From: CAVVKW01 sp963761705
Lineage (GTDB): Bacteria; Verrucomicrobiota; Verrucomicrobiia; Chthoniobacterales; JAATET01
NCBI GenBank assembly: GCA_963761705.1
Contig: CAVXHK010000004.1
Location: 62,001-126,000 of the forward strand
Length of the DNA: 64,000 bases
Reading direction: 5' to 3'
Shown here: one piece after another, positions 25,261 to 33,672 of the stretch
How positions within the stretch are numbered: the stretch's first letter is position 1
Layout: each line of letters opens with the position of its first letter
The notes under the pieces: generated by a model
The model's input: the letters and a program-made list of their open reading frames with translations, nothing else
Told to the model about the DNA's origin: nothing
The model's database searches: none
Translations under genes and position numbers: made by a program

Positions 25261-26715
25261 ATGCATTTCCGTGAATTCGCGATCTCTGCTGCCATTGCGG
25301 TCTGCGCGGCGTTTTCCTTGCGGGTCGGGGAGGCGGCACCAACGGTGAAGAACGTGGTGATCATTTTCGCGGACGACCAGGGGGCGCATCTGTCGGCGCT
25401 GGGGACTCCGGGGATCGAGACTCCGAACGTCGACGCGCTGGCGGCGCGGGGGATTTTTTTTACGAAAGCGTATTCGGTGTCGGCGTCGTGCTCGCCGAGC
25501 CGGAGTTCGCTTCTCACCGGGATGGTGCCGCACTCGCACGGGCATTGGCGGAATACGGTGACGCCGACATTGGACGAGCCGGAAGTCGAGTTCACGCGGG
25601 CGGGGCGAACGATCGACACGGTGGGGATTCACGAGGACATCACGACGCTGAACGAGGTGTTGGGTGAGGCGGGGTTCTTTCGTGCGATCACGCAGAAGCT
25701 GCACCTGAGTCCGCCGTGGAAATACCCGTTCGACGCGCGGGACCCGGTGGGGACTAAGCCGGCGGAGTTTCGACGGGTCATCGGGCGGTTCATCGAGGAA
25801 GCGGGTGAACGGCCGTTTTTCATTCAGGCAAACATCGCGGCAACGCACCGACCGTTTCCGGATCATCTGCGGGATTTCGATGGGGATCTGCCCGCGCTGG
25901 CCGAGATTCCAGTTCCCTCTTACCTGCCGGATACGCCGTTGATGCGGAAGGATCTGCGGGAGTATTTCGGCACGGTCGAGTTGGCGGACCGGTGCGCGGG
26001 GGCGATCCTGGAAGCGCTCGATGACGCGGGCGTGCGGGGGGAGACGCTGGTGATTTACACTTCGGATCAGGGGGAGGGCTACCACCGGGCGAAGGCGTCG
26101 GCTTACGAGGGCGGGGTGCACGTGCCGCTGGTAATCAGCGGGCCGGGGGTGCGCGAGGGAGTGGTGACGAATCAGTTGGTGTCCGGGATCGATCTGATGC
26201 CGACGATCCTCGCTTTTTTGAAGCTTCCGATTCCCGCGACGGTGCAGGGAATTTCGCTCCGGCCCTACCTCACGGGGGCGGGAGGTGAGTGGGACGAGCG
26301 GGACTACGTTTTCGCCGAGCACAATTCGCACGGGCCGAATCCGGCGGAGATCTATCCGAGTCGGGCGGTGACGGACGGGCGGTTCTATTACATCGAGAAC
26401 CTGATGCCGGCGAAGACCTACGAGTTGCCTGCAGACCTGCGGCAGTCGGGGCCACCGTGGTTCAACGGCAGCTACGACGCGGCGGTGGCGGCGCGGGAAA
26501 GTGATCCCGAGCAATACGAAAAGCTCCGGGAGCTGCTCGATGGGCGCGCGCCGGAGGAGCTTTACGATTTGGAGAGCGATCCCGGGCAGTTGGCGAATCT
26601 CGCTGACGACCCGGCGTCGACGCAGAAGCTAAAGGAACTGCGGGGAGCCGTCGCGGAGTGGCGGCGGGAGACCGGCGATATCGAAAGGGACCCGCGCGAG
26701 ATCGAGCGGCGGTGA
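25261..26715 (+). CDS. Sulfatase (type I, exported)
   Basis: 484 residues with a signal peptide (about 1-26). The metal site start KNVVIIFADDQG, the formylglycine motif SCSPSRSSLLTG (Cys77) and the LVIYTSDQGEGYHRAKASAYEGGVHVPLVI region are intact. The enzyme needs formylglycine maturation from outside this window. A half copy of the regional motif (TAAGAAAC, 25252-25259) abuts its ATG. It is divergent from the transporter operon and overlaps the GH37-like gene by four bases (GTGA). Its closest relative here is the sulfatase at 51.1 kb (shared ITQK...PWKYPF-type segment and TVQG motif). Substrate is unknown but the setting suggests a sulfated rhamnoglycan. Confidence 0.94.
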   Translation: MHFREFAISAAIAVCAAFSLRVGEAAPTVKNVVIIFADDQGAHLSALGTPGIETPNVDALAARGIFFTKAYSVSASCSPSRSSLLTGMVPHSHGHWRNTVTPTLDEPEVEFTRAGRTIDTVGIHEDITTLNEVLGEAGFFRAITQKLHLSPPWKYPFDARDPVGTKPAEFRRVIGRFIEEAGERPFFIQANIAATHRPFPDHLRDFDGDLPALAEIPVPSYLPDTPLMRKDLREYFGTVELADRCAGAILEALDDAGVRGETLVIYTSDQGEGYHRAKASAYEGGVHVPLVISGPGVREGVVTNQLVSGIDLMPTILAFLKLPIPATVQGISLRPYLTGAGGEWDERDYVFAEHNSHGPNPAEIYPSRAVTDGRFYYIENLMPAKTYELPADLRQSGPPWFNGSYDAAVAARESDPEQYEKLRELLDGRAPEELYDLESDPGQLANLADDPASTQKLKELRGAVAEWRRETGDIERDPREIERR

Positions 26716-27989
26716 GGACGGTCGCGGGAAAAAGGTTGCGGGAGGTGGCGGGGATCCGCGGGGAGATCGAGCGATACGTCGCGAAGCGGTGGGATCGGAC
26801 GTGGCCGGGGCCGGGGGCGGAGCATTTGATTCCGATCGCGGCGCGCTACGTCACCCCCGCCGTCGGCGGGCATTTGCAGCACCTCTTCTATTGGGACTCG
26901 TATTTTGCGGCCCTCGGACTCGTGCGGCAGGGGCGGCTGGATCTGGCGCGGTCGACGCTGGAGGCGTTGGTCGAGCTGTTCGAGCGGTTCGGGTTCGTGC
27001 CGAACGTGAACGTCGAATCGGAGGCGAACAGATCGCAGCCGCCGATGCTCTCGGCTTACGTGCGATTGATTTACGAGGCGACGGGCGACCGGGATTTTTT
27101 GGCGGGCAAGATCGACGTCCTGCGGCGGGAATACGATTTCTGGATGCGGGAACGGTGGGTGGGCGAGTGTGGGGTCAATCGGTTTGGGCACGGGGCGACG
27201 GAGGATTATTTGCTGCGGTTTTACGATCATTGCCTGGTGCCGCGGCTGCAATTTCCGGTGGATGCTCCACCGTCGGAGAAGCGGCGGTTGGCGTCTCATT
27301 ACCTGACCGAGGCCGAGTCGGGGGCGGACTTTTGCTCGCGATTTCTGGGTCGGGCGGGGGATTTCGCGGCGGTCGAGGTGAACGCGTTGCTCTTCGGGTA
27401 TGAGCGAAACTTGGCTTGGTTCGCGGGCGAGCTTGGCTCGTTGGGCGAGGCCGAGACGTGGAAGGCGCGGGCTCGGGAGAGGCGACGGCGTTTTTCCGAC
27501 GTGTTCTGGAACGAGACGCGGGGGGCGTTTCTGGATTGGGACTTCGTCGGTGGTGTGCACTCACCCGTGTTGACGCCTGCGGCGTTCTTTGCACTGTGGA
27601 CGGGTGTGGCGACGGCTCGGCAGGCGGAAGGGATGGCGGAGAATCTTGCGAGCTTGGAAACGGATCATGGTGTGAAAGCCAGTGATTGGACGCTGCCGGG
27701 CCTGGAGTTGCAATGGGATGCCCCGTTCGGGTGGCCGCCGTATCAGTTCGTCGTGGCGCGGGGGCTTCTGAATTACGGGTTCCGCGAAGCGGCGGAGCGG
27801 ATCGCTGTCAAGTATTGCGGACTGGTCGAGCGGGTTTTCGCGGAAACGGGTGAGTTGTGGGAGAAATACGACGTGGTCGCGGGCGGGCTGCGGAGCGCGG
27901 AATACGAGGTGCAGACGCAGGTCGGGTGGACGGCTGGGGTGTATCTCGATTTTTCTTCCCCGGACTATACGTGCTCGGGAAGGACGTAA
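26712..27989 (+). CDS. GH37/trehalase-fold glycosidase
   Basis: 425 residues from a GTG that overlaps the sulfatase stop. The (alpha/alpha)6 barrel shows both trehalase signatures in altered form: GGHLQHLFYWDSYF and LQWDAPFGWPPYQ. Likely catalytic residues are Asp in AESGADFCSR and Glu in LWEKYDV. There is no signal peptide, and the protein is shorter than periplasmic TreA. The setting between sulfatases and rhamnosidases suggests it acts on an oligosaccharide other than trehalose. Family identification is good, substrate is inference. Confidence 0.8.
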   Translation: MRTVAGKRLREVAGIRGEIERYVAKRWDRTWPGPGAEHLIPIAARYVTPAVGGHLQHLFYWDSYFAALGLVRQGRLDLARSTLEALVELFERFGFVPNVNVESEANRSQPPMLSAYVRLIYEATGDRDFLAGKIDVLRREYDFWMRERWVGECGVNRFGHGATEDYLLRFYDHCLVPRLQFPVDAPPSEKRRLASHYLTEAESGADFCSRFLGRAGDFAAVEVNALLFGYERNLAWFAGELGSLGEAETWKARARERRRRFSDVFWNETRGAFLDWDFVGGVHSPVLTPAAFFALWTGVATARQAEGMAENLASLETDHGVKASDWTLPGLELQWDAPFGWPPYQFVVARGLLNYGFREAAERIAVKYCGLVERVFAETGELWEKYDVVAGGLRSAEYEVQTQVGWTAGVYLDFSSPDYTCSGRT

Positions 27990-28210
27990 CTTTCAGTCCC
28001 CGCTTCGAGAAGCCGCGCGTCTAGATTGAATCGCTCCGATTAGTGTGATCGCTGCAAACTCGGACAGGTGGACCGTGCTCGTTCGGGTTGCCTCGGCAAC
28101 GGCGCAATCAGTTGCTGGCGGGGAGATCGTCGCTGAACTTCAAATGATCAATTTGCCCATAGCTGGATAAGCGCGGGAGCGGCAAATTGGGTGTTTTTCC
28201 AGGCTCGTCC

Positions 28211-31200
28211 TCACCAAGTTATGTTCAGCGTCGTTCGTTCGTTTGACATAGTGGCGAGCGAAACGATCTTGATCCACAGGTGTCCGGCGGGAGCTTTGTA
28301 AAACCCCGAGGTCGGCGAAGTGCGGAGCGCGGTCAGGGAGCTTTTTTCCGTTGCGTCCGATACCGTGCAGCTCGGAAGGGACGCCAGATCGTTGAAGCGC
28401 AAGACCGTCTCATCACCCAAGGCGGTATCGCCGAAGACCAGATGAATTCGATTTCCCGGAGCGGGGTTCGCGTGAGCAATCGTGTAGAAAAAGTCAGCGT
28501 CGTTGACGATGACGGGGAAAAGGTGTCCGGGGAACTGAGTTTGATTGGTAAACACCAGGGGGCTGCCCGGACTGGAGAAGCGTTCACGACGAATGGTCGC
28601 AACGGGCGGTGAAAGTCGGGTCGCTGCATTGTAATATTCCCAGTAAAGCCGGGCAAATTCCTGATTGGAGACAACGACGTTCTGCCAGCTTGGTGGTGCC
28701 GGAAATTCGTTACCGGTCGTCAACATCGGATGGTTGGTGACCATGCTGGCGAGGGGATGCCCGGTGAGGGAGCCATCCTCGTCGATCAGGATCTTCGCCC
28801 AGATGCGGGCTTCCGTGGCACTGCCGGCACCTTGATAGTTGTTGAAGGCAAAGCGAGGAAATAAGTCGTAGGTCGTTCCGCTGAGGATCCAGTTCATGCT
28901 CGGAACAGCTCCTCCCGCAGTGCGCGCGAGATTGGCGGGTGCCGCGCCAAAGCCGACCAAGTGGCAATCGCGGAATCGAGCCGGGCCGTCGTAGAGGGCA
29001 ATGGCGTAACGCGCGGTGGCGGCAGGCCAGATGGCGTTACCACTGTCGGCGACGAGTAGACTGTTACGAAGTTCGAGGTAGGCGGCGAAGACAGTGGCTT
29101 CGCGGTTATCCACTAGCATGCAGTCGACGAACTCGACGTTGTCCCGGCTGTCGCCGAGTCCGGAGTAGAGTGCGATGTCGTTGCCCCACGCGGTGAAGCG
29201 CTCGAGGGTCTGGACGGATGTGATGTTCCAGGAAAGATTCTTGATGAGCTCGAGCGTGTTCACGTCGACGCGGTCGAATATGTCGAGAGCGAGTCGGCAA
29301 CTGTGAGCAACGTTGTTGCGGAAAGAGCCGAGAGGTTCCTCGAAGGGCTTTAGTCCGGCAAAGCGGGGATCCGTTGCGGAATGACCGGTTGGGGAAGTCG
29401 GAAAGGCAAACCAGTAGGCCGATCCCGCCGTCCCCGCGACGACGTTGCCGATGAATTCGTTATTGGGATTGGTGATCCAGAAGCTGGACGGTGATCGATT
29501 TTGGAACTGGTCGTGGGAATTGTCGGTTGGGATGATTTCCTCGCCGACGATGGGGCGGCGGGTGTTCAAAACCAGATTGGATTCAAAACGATTGAATCGC
29601 TCGGACCCATCTTCGAGAAAAATTCCATGGCCGACGTGATCGAACGCGACGTTTCGGGACACGTCGACGGAATTGGTCCCGTGGATCGTGACGGCACGAT
29701 TGAACGAACGGTGAATGCTGGAATCTCGCACGAACTGCCCGAGGCCCTCCTCGGCGAGCATGTGCCAATGGATGGGATAACGACCGACGCGTTGTTTCTG
29801 GCCGAGGTGGTCGAACTCCACGTGGGAAAATCGACCCACTCCCGGTGCGGTGCACGCTGGACAGTGCACGCCCATGATCGCAACGTGTCCACCGTAGGAC
29901 GATCCCGGCGATAATGCGGAGGTGATGCGCACATTTCGGGTGAGGAGGCCGACTTCAGCGCTGAGGGGGACGGTCCAGGTCGTCGTCTCGCCATTTTTGG
30001 TCCGAGAATACGTTTCGGTGACACCGAGATGCCGGTGCGCGAGGGGAGCCGCGAAAACGACGCGGGTCCGGTTGTTGGGCTCCGCAGAGAGGCTGGAGAT
30101 CATCCGAGTCTCGGCCTCGTTCCAGGCCCCGTCGTTGGCGGAGCCGACCGCGCTCGTGGGGGCGATCACGATCTGGTCGCCCACTCCCCACTGAAGCTGG
30201 GAACCCTCGACGATGAGGAAATTCTGGCCAGCCGGGGCGGTCGCCGCCAGCCGGGTCCAACTCGTCTGAGGAGCGCCGTGGAAATCGATGATGCCGCCAT
30301 CACGAGCGCCGAGAAATTTCGAGCCGAATCCGAGGATGTTTTCCGTATTGCCGAGATCGCCAGTGAGCTGGAGCGTGAATTCCCCGGAGATGGGCAGGGT
30401 TTCCGTCCCGGCGGTGAAGGCCGCATATCCGCCGTGGACGAGCGCCCAACGGGTCTGGAGGGAACTGGTCGCAGCGGGCATCACATCCAGCGAGCCTTCG
30501 ATCTGGAGGGTGGCTGCAGCGCAGGCTCCGTCGAGGGCCGTGGGGACCTGCGGGGGGATGCGAACGTTCTGGCCAGACGTCGGGATGCCGGATGGTGACC
30601 AGGAACTGGCCGACTGCCAATCCGCCATGGGCTCGACTCGCACCAAGTCGACCAAAGCGGAATCCGTTCCCGTGCTCAGGCCACTGAAGCGGACCAGAGC
30701 GGGCCCGCTCGTCACTCGGAACGGGGCCGTCGAGAGTGTTTGCCCCGTCAGGTCAGACTCGAGTTGCTTCTGAAAAACGCGTAGGCCGTCGACCTCGACG
30801 GCGATGGATTGCGCGTTGGCCGTCCCGTTTTGAATTCGCTGGCTGGCCCAGAAGACGAGTCGGTACACGCCGGGGGTGAGTGTGATCGAAGATTCAAAGT
30901 AGCCTTCGCGCTGAATGAACGCGGCGTATTCGCCTGCCGGGAGGTTCGGGTGCCCGTCCGCATAGGCCTGACCTTCTTTCACGATCCCGGAATTGCCGAT
31001 GAAGGTCCAGCCTGCCCAAGCGGGACGATGGACGAAGGTCGCAATGCTGGTGTCCTCGAAGTTTGCGTTCGGGGCGGGCATCATTGCTCCGGCGAAGAGC
31101 GCCGTCTTGTTCGGGGTCGGCGGTGAGGTGTAAACCGGCTCGGCAAGCGGCGCGGAAAAGAGCTGGAAAGAGACGATTAGGGATGCCGAGAGGGTCATCC

Positions 31201-31222
31201 ACGGGAGGGAGAGTCTGTTCAT
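28211..31222 (-). CDS. Exported G8-domain / right-handed beta-helix protein (CEMIP/TMEM2-like)
   Basis: 1003 residues from the ATG at 31222 with a signal peptide (about 1-24). Residues 40-200 form a carbohydrate-binding-like beta-sandwich (NANFEDTS, GVYRLVFWASQR). A G8-type domain follows (SASSWSPSGIPTSGQNVRIPP, LQIEGSLDV). Then come parallel beta-helix repeats with RVGRYPIHWHMLAEEGLG and VTIHGTNSVDVSRNVAFDHVGHGIFLEDG. This combination is that of animal CEMIP and TMEM2, which bind and cut hyaluronan, and of bacterial relatives of unknown function. A role in cutting or binding an acidic polysaccharide is likely. A copy of the regional palindrome lies 70 bases upstream. The gene is less G+C rich than its neighbours. 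Confidence 0.82.
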   Translation of the reverse strand: MNRLSLPWMTLSASLIVSFQLFSAPLAEPVYTSPPTPNKTALFAGAMMPAPNANFEDTSIATFVHRPAWAGWTFIGNSGIVKEGQAYADGHPNLPAGEYAAFIQREGYFESSITLTPGVYRLVFWASQRIQNGTANAQSIAVEVDGLRVFQKQLESDLTGQTLSTAPFRVTSGPALVRFSGLSTGTDSALVDLVRVEPMADWQSASSWSPSGIPTSGQNVRIPPQVPTALDGACAAATLQIEGSLDVMPAATSSLQTRWALVHGGYAAFTAGTETLPISGEFTLQLTGDLGNTENILGFGSKFLGARDGGIIDFHGAPQTSWTRLAATAPAGQNFLIVEGSQLQWGVGDQIVIAPTSAVGSANDGAWNEAETRMISSLSAEPNNRTRVVFAAPLAHRHLGVTETYSRTKNGETTTWTVPLSAEVGLLTRNVRITSALSPGSSYGGHVAIMGVHCPACTAPGVGRFSHVEFDHLGQKQRVGRYPIHWHMLAEEGLGQFVRDSSIHRSFNRAVTIHGTNSVDVSRNVAFDHVGHGIFLEDGSERFNRFESNLVLNTRRPIVGEEIIPTDNSHDQFQNRSPSSFWITNPNNEFIGNVVAGTAGSAYWFAFPTSPTGHSATDPRFAGLKPFEEPLGSFRNNVAHSCRLALDIFDRVDVNTLELIKNLSWNITSVQTLERFTAWGNDIALYSGLGDSRDNVEFVDCMLVDNREATVFAAYLELRNSLLVADSGNAIWPAATARYAIALYDGPARFRDCHLVGFGAAPANLARTAGGAVPSMNWILSGTTYDLFPRFAFNNYQGAGSATEARIWAKILIDEDGSLTGHPLASMVTNHPMLTTGNEFPAPPSWQNVVVSNQEFARLYWEYYNAATRLSPPVATIRRERFSSPGSPLVFTNQTQFPGHLFPVIVNDADFFYTIAHANPAPGNRIHLVFGDTALGDETVLRFNDLASLPSCTVSDATEKSSLTALRTSPTSGFYKAPAGHLWIKIVSLATMSNERTTLNITW

Positions 31223-31291
31223 AATGGGGGGAGAAAGCGCCAAGTTGGATGCCTTCGTTCCGGCGAAGCTAATGGCGAATAATGAACCGTC

Positions 31292-31307
31292 AAGGAAAGG
31301 TTTCTTA
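31292..31307. promoter_or_regulatory. Regional palindromic motif, copy A
   Basis: AAGGAAAGGTTTCTTA, read on the minus strand TAAGAAACCTTTCCTT, followed there by CTTGAC that could serve as a -35 box for the G8 gene. The dyad AAGGAA-AGG-TTTCTT is imperfect by one base. It matches the motif copies at 31.4, 33.6, 38.2 and 52.7 kb. Confidence 0.55.
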
Positions 31308-31405
31308 TGCGGGAAGCAACCTCGCGGAATTTCGATCTCGGACAACCGGGGCCGAGGACCTCGGGCGACAATCTTTTTAAGGAGGTTTCGCTGGCTTTCA
31401 GCCCA

Positions 31406-31421
31406 TAAGAAAGCTTGCCTA
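31406..31421. promoter_or_regulatory. Regional palindromic motif, copy B
   Basis: TAAGAAAGCTTGCCTA, in the 316-base gap between the G8 gene and the sulfatase at 31.5 kb. It is preceded by GGCTTTCAG..CCA, which recurs in front of copy C, so the conserved block is longer than the core. Likely controls the sulfatase gene. Confidence 0.5.
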
Positions 31422-31538
31422 TTCGAAAGATGTCAGTTTTCAAGGAAAGACGAGACCTTCCCGCGGGCACCGAAACCTCATGGTCCGGTCAGAATTTTTC
31501 GCTCTCCAAAGTTCAACCATCACCTTCCCCCGATCATT

Positions 31539-33542
31539 ATGAAATTATCAGCCGCTTTTCCGCTTCACTCGACCCTTGCCGCCGTCTTTCTGGGGATGGT
31601 CTGCTCATTGCCGGCCCAGGAGTTCAGTGCATCCTGGGAGTTCGACGACGGGCTGGTGGTGACCAACGCGACGCCAATCGATGGTGTCGAGGTCTCGGAT
31701 CTCACGGATTTGGGGCCCACGATCAACGGAGCGATGGCATTGCGAGACGGTGGCCTGGCTCTGGAGCGGAGCGCGGACCTTGGAGACGGGTCAACGGCGT
31801 GGGGAGGTCGTCGGGAGGGAGCGGAGCAGCCTAATTTTCTGTCGTTCACCGTCAGGAACACCGGGCAGAAGGCGGTGGAGATTCACTCATTGGGAATGAC
31901 CTTGAAGGGCGGGGCCTTGCTGGCGTTCCAGCTTCTGGATGCCGATGGTCGAGAGTTGACGGCGATGACTGGGGTGCCCGGGAGCGGAGCTGAGTTGGTG
32001 GTATCTGCCGATGAGCTGACGACGATCGCTCCGGGTGAATCTGCGGACTTTTTGATCGATTTCAATTCGAGTGCGACAACGAGTCGGCACAGCATTGATG
32101 CCATCCGGATTTATGGATTCGTGGGTAGCGGGGTCGAGCCCGTCAGTGACAAGCCGAACGTGATTGTCATCTTCACCGACGATCAGGGATACGCGGATCT
32201 GGGTGCGCAGGGCATCCTGGACGACATCAAGACGCCGAACCTTGACCGGCTTGCCGCGCGGGGCGTGCGGTTCACCAACGGCTACATCACCGCGCCTCAA
32301 TGCAGTCCGTCACGCGCAGGACTGCTGACGGGCCGATACCAGCAGAGGTTTGGCTTCGACTCGATCTCTGATGGGCCGCTCCCTACGGAGGAAGTGACGA
32401 TTGCCGAGCGACTTCGGGACGCTGGCTACGCGACGGGTATGGTGGGGAAGTGGCATCTGGAGGCGAATCCGGCGACGGTGAGGTGGATGCAGAAGCGTCT
32501 GCCGGGTGCGAAAATGGAGGCGAACGGAATGATCGGAGTTCCGCTCGCGGTGCAGAAGGAGGGCTTCCCGGTGCACCACGGGTTCGACCAATTTTACAAG
32601 GGAGAGATGGCCAGATATTGGGCGAACTACGGGATTGATGGAGAGAAACGCAATCGCCGGGGAGAGTGGGTCAACCATACGGAATTCCGGATCGATACGC
32701 AGACGTCGGCGGCGACGGCGTTCATCGATCAGAATCGGGATCAGTCCTTTTTCCTCTACGTGGCCTACTTCGCGCCGCACGTCCCGCTCGAGGCAACGCA
32801 GAAATATCTGGATCGATTTCCAGGCGAAATGCCCGAGCGTCGACGCTACGCTCTGGCAATGATCTCGGCGGTGGATGATGGCGTGGGTGCGATCATGGAC
32901 CGGCTCGAGGAGAATGGCTTGAGCGACAAAACGTTGATCGTGTTTATGAGCGACAACGGAGCACCATTGAAAATCGACAAGGAAGACCTGCCGATTTCGT
33001 TCCCGGGTGGAGCGTGGGATGGGTCGCTGAACGATCCGCTCACTGGTGAGAAGGGCATGCTGGCGGAGGGGGGAATTCGCGTGCCGTTCCTCATGTCGTG
33101 GCCGGGGACGATCCCGGAAGGTGAGGTTTTCGACGATCCGGTTTCGTCGCTCGACGTGGCGGCCACGGCGAACGCGATGGCCGGGTTGACGGCCGATCCG
33201 GTCTTTGACGGAGTCGATCTCATTCCATTTTTGGCGGGAAATGTGACTGGTCCGCCGCACGAGGACTTGTATTGGAAGTTTTGGAATCAGGCGGCGATCC
33301 GGTCCGGCGATTGGAAATATCTTCAGGCGGGGGGAGGGATTCGGATGCTCTTTAATCTCGCGGACGATCCGGAAGAACGAGTGAACGTCATCGAAGACCA
33401 CGCGGACGTCGCGGGAGAATTGGAGGCGTCGTTGACGGCCTGGGCATCCGAAGTGCGTCCGACGGGATTGCCGAAGGGTGGGCTGAACGATCAGGAGCAA
33501 GGTTGGTATCGGCACTATTTTGGCGAACCAACTGAGCCGTGA
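31539..33542 (+). CDS. Sulfatase with N-terminal beta-sandwich domain
   Basis: 667 residues from the ATG at 31539, signal peptide about 1-26. Residues 28-198 form a beta-sandwich (SWEFDDGLVVTNATPIDGVEVSDL ... ADFLIDFNSSATTSRHSIDAIRI). The sulfatase proper starts at KPNVIVIFTDDQGYADLG and has the formylglycine motif QCSPSRAGLLTG with Cys255. The same N-terminal domain is a separate gene in front of the sulfatase at 38.8 kb. The catalytic part resembles the sulfatase at 59.2 kb, down to the C-terminal GLPKGGLNDQEQGWYRHYFG. Two copies of the regional motif lie upstream. The extra domain may hold the enzyme on its glycan; no function is known to me. Confidence 0.93.
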   Translation: MKLSAAFPLHSTLAAVFLGMVCSLPAQEFSASWEFDDGLVVTNATPIDGVEVSDLTDLGPTINGAMALRDGGLALERSADLGDGSTAWGGRREGAEQPNFLSFTVRNTGQKAVEIHSLGMTLKGGALLAFQLLDADGRELTAMTGVPGSGAELVVSADELTTIAPGESADFLIDFNSSATTSRHSIDAIRIYGFVGSGVEPVSDKPNVIVIFTDDQGYADLGAQGILDDIKTPNLDRLAARGVRFTNGYITAPQCSPSRAGLLTGRYQQRFGFDSISDGPLPTEEVTIAERLRDAGYATGMVGKWHLEANPATVRWMQKRLPGAKMEANGMIGVPLAVQKEGFPVHHGFDQFYKGEMARYWANYGIDGEKRNRRGEWVNHTEFRIDTQTSAATAFIDQNRDQSFFLYVAYFAPHVPLEATQKYLDRFPGEMPERRRYALAMISAVDDGVGAIMDRLEENGLSDKTLIVFMSDNGAPLKIDKEDLPISFPGGAWDGSLNDPLTGEKGMLAEGGIRVPFLMSWPGTIPEGEVFDDPVSSLDVAATANAMAGLTADPVFDGVDLIPFLAGNVTGPPHEDLYWKFWNQAAIRSGDWKYLQAGGGIRMLFNLADDPEERVNVIEDHADVAGELEASLTAWASEVRPTGLPKGGLNDQEQGWYRHYFGEPTEP

Positions 33543-33551
33543 CGGGGCCGC

Positions 33552-33567
33552 TTGCGGGTGACCGCAA
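33552..33567 (+). other. Small hairpin with GTGA tetraloop
   Basis: TTGCGG-GTGA-CCGCAA just after the sulfatase stop forms a perfect 6-base stem with a GNRA-type loop. There is no T run, so a Rho-independent terminator is not supported; it may stabilise the mRNA end. Confidence 0.3.
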
Positions 33568-33643
33568 CTTGGCCTGGTGGCGGGTAGCGATCGCCGATGA
33601 ATCCGGATTTTTTGCAAAAGATAGCGGCTTTCAGAGCTTGCCA

Positions 33644-33663
33644 TAAGAAAGCATTCCTTTAGG
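33644..33663. promoter_or_regulatory. Regional palindromic motif, copy C
   Basis: TAAGAAAGCATTCCTTTAGG, ending ten bases before the GTG start of the isomerase-like gene and overlapping its purine-rich ribosome-binding region. Upstream GGCTTTCAG...GCCA is shared with copy B. The position would allow control at either operator or leader-RNA level. Confidence 0.55.
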
Positions 33664-33672
33664 AAAGGTCGG

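Noticed and set aside
23980..26514. Minus-strand open frame of 844 residues
   Set aside because: It covers the transporter in a wrong frame and runs antisense to the sulfatase; Arg/His/Pro-rich without motifs.
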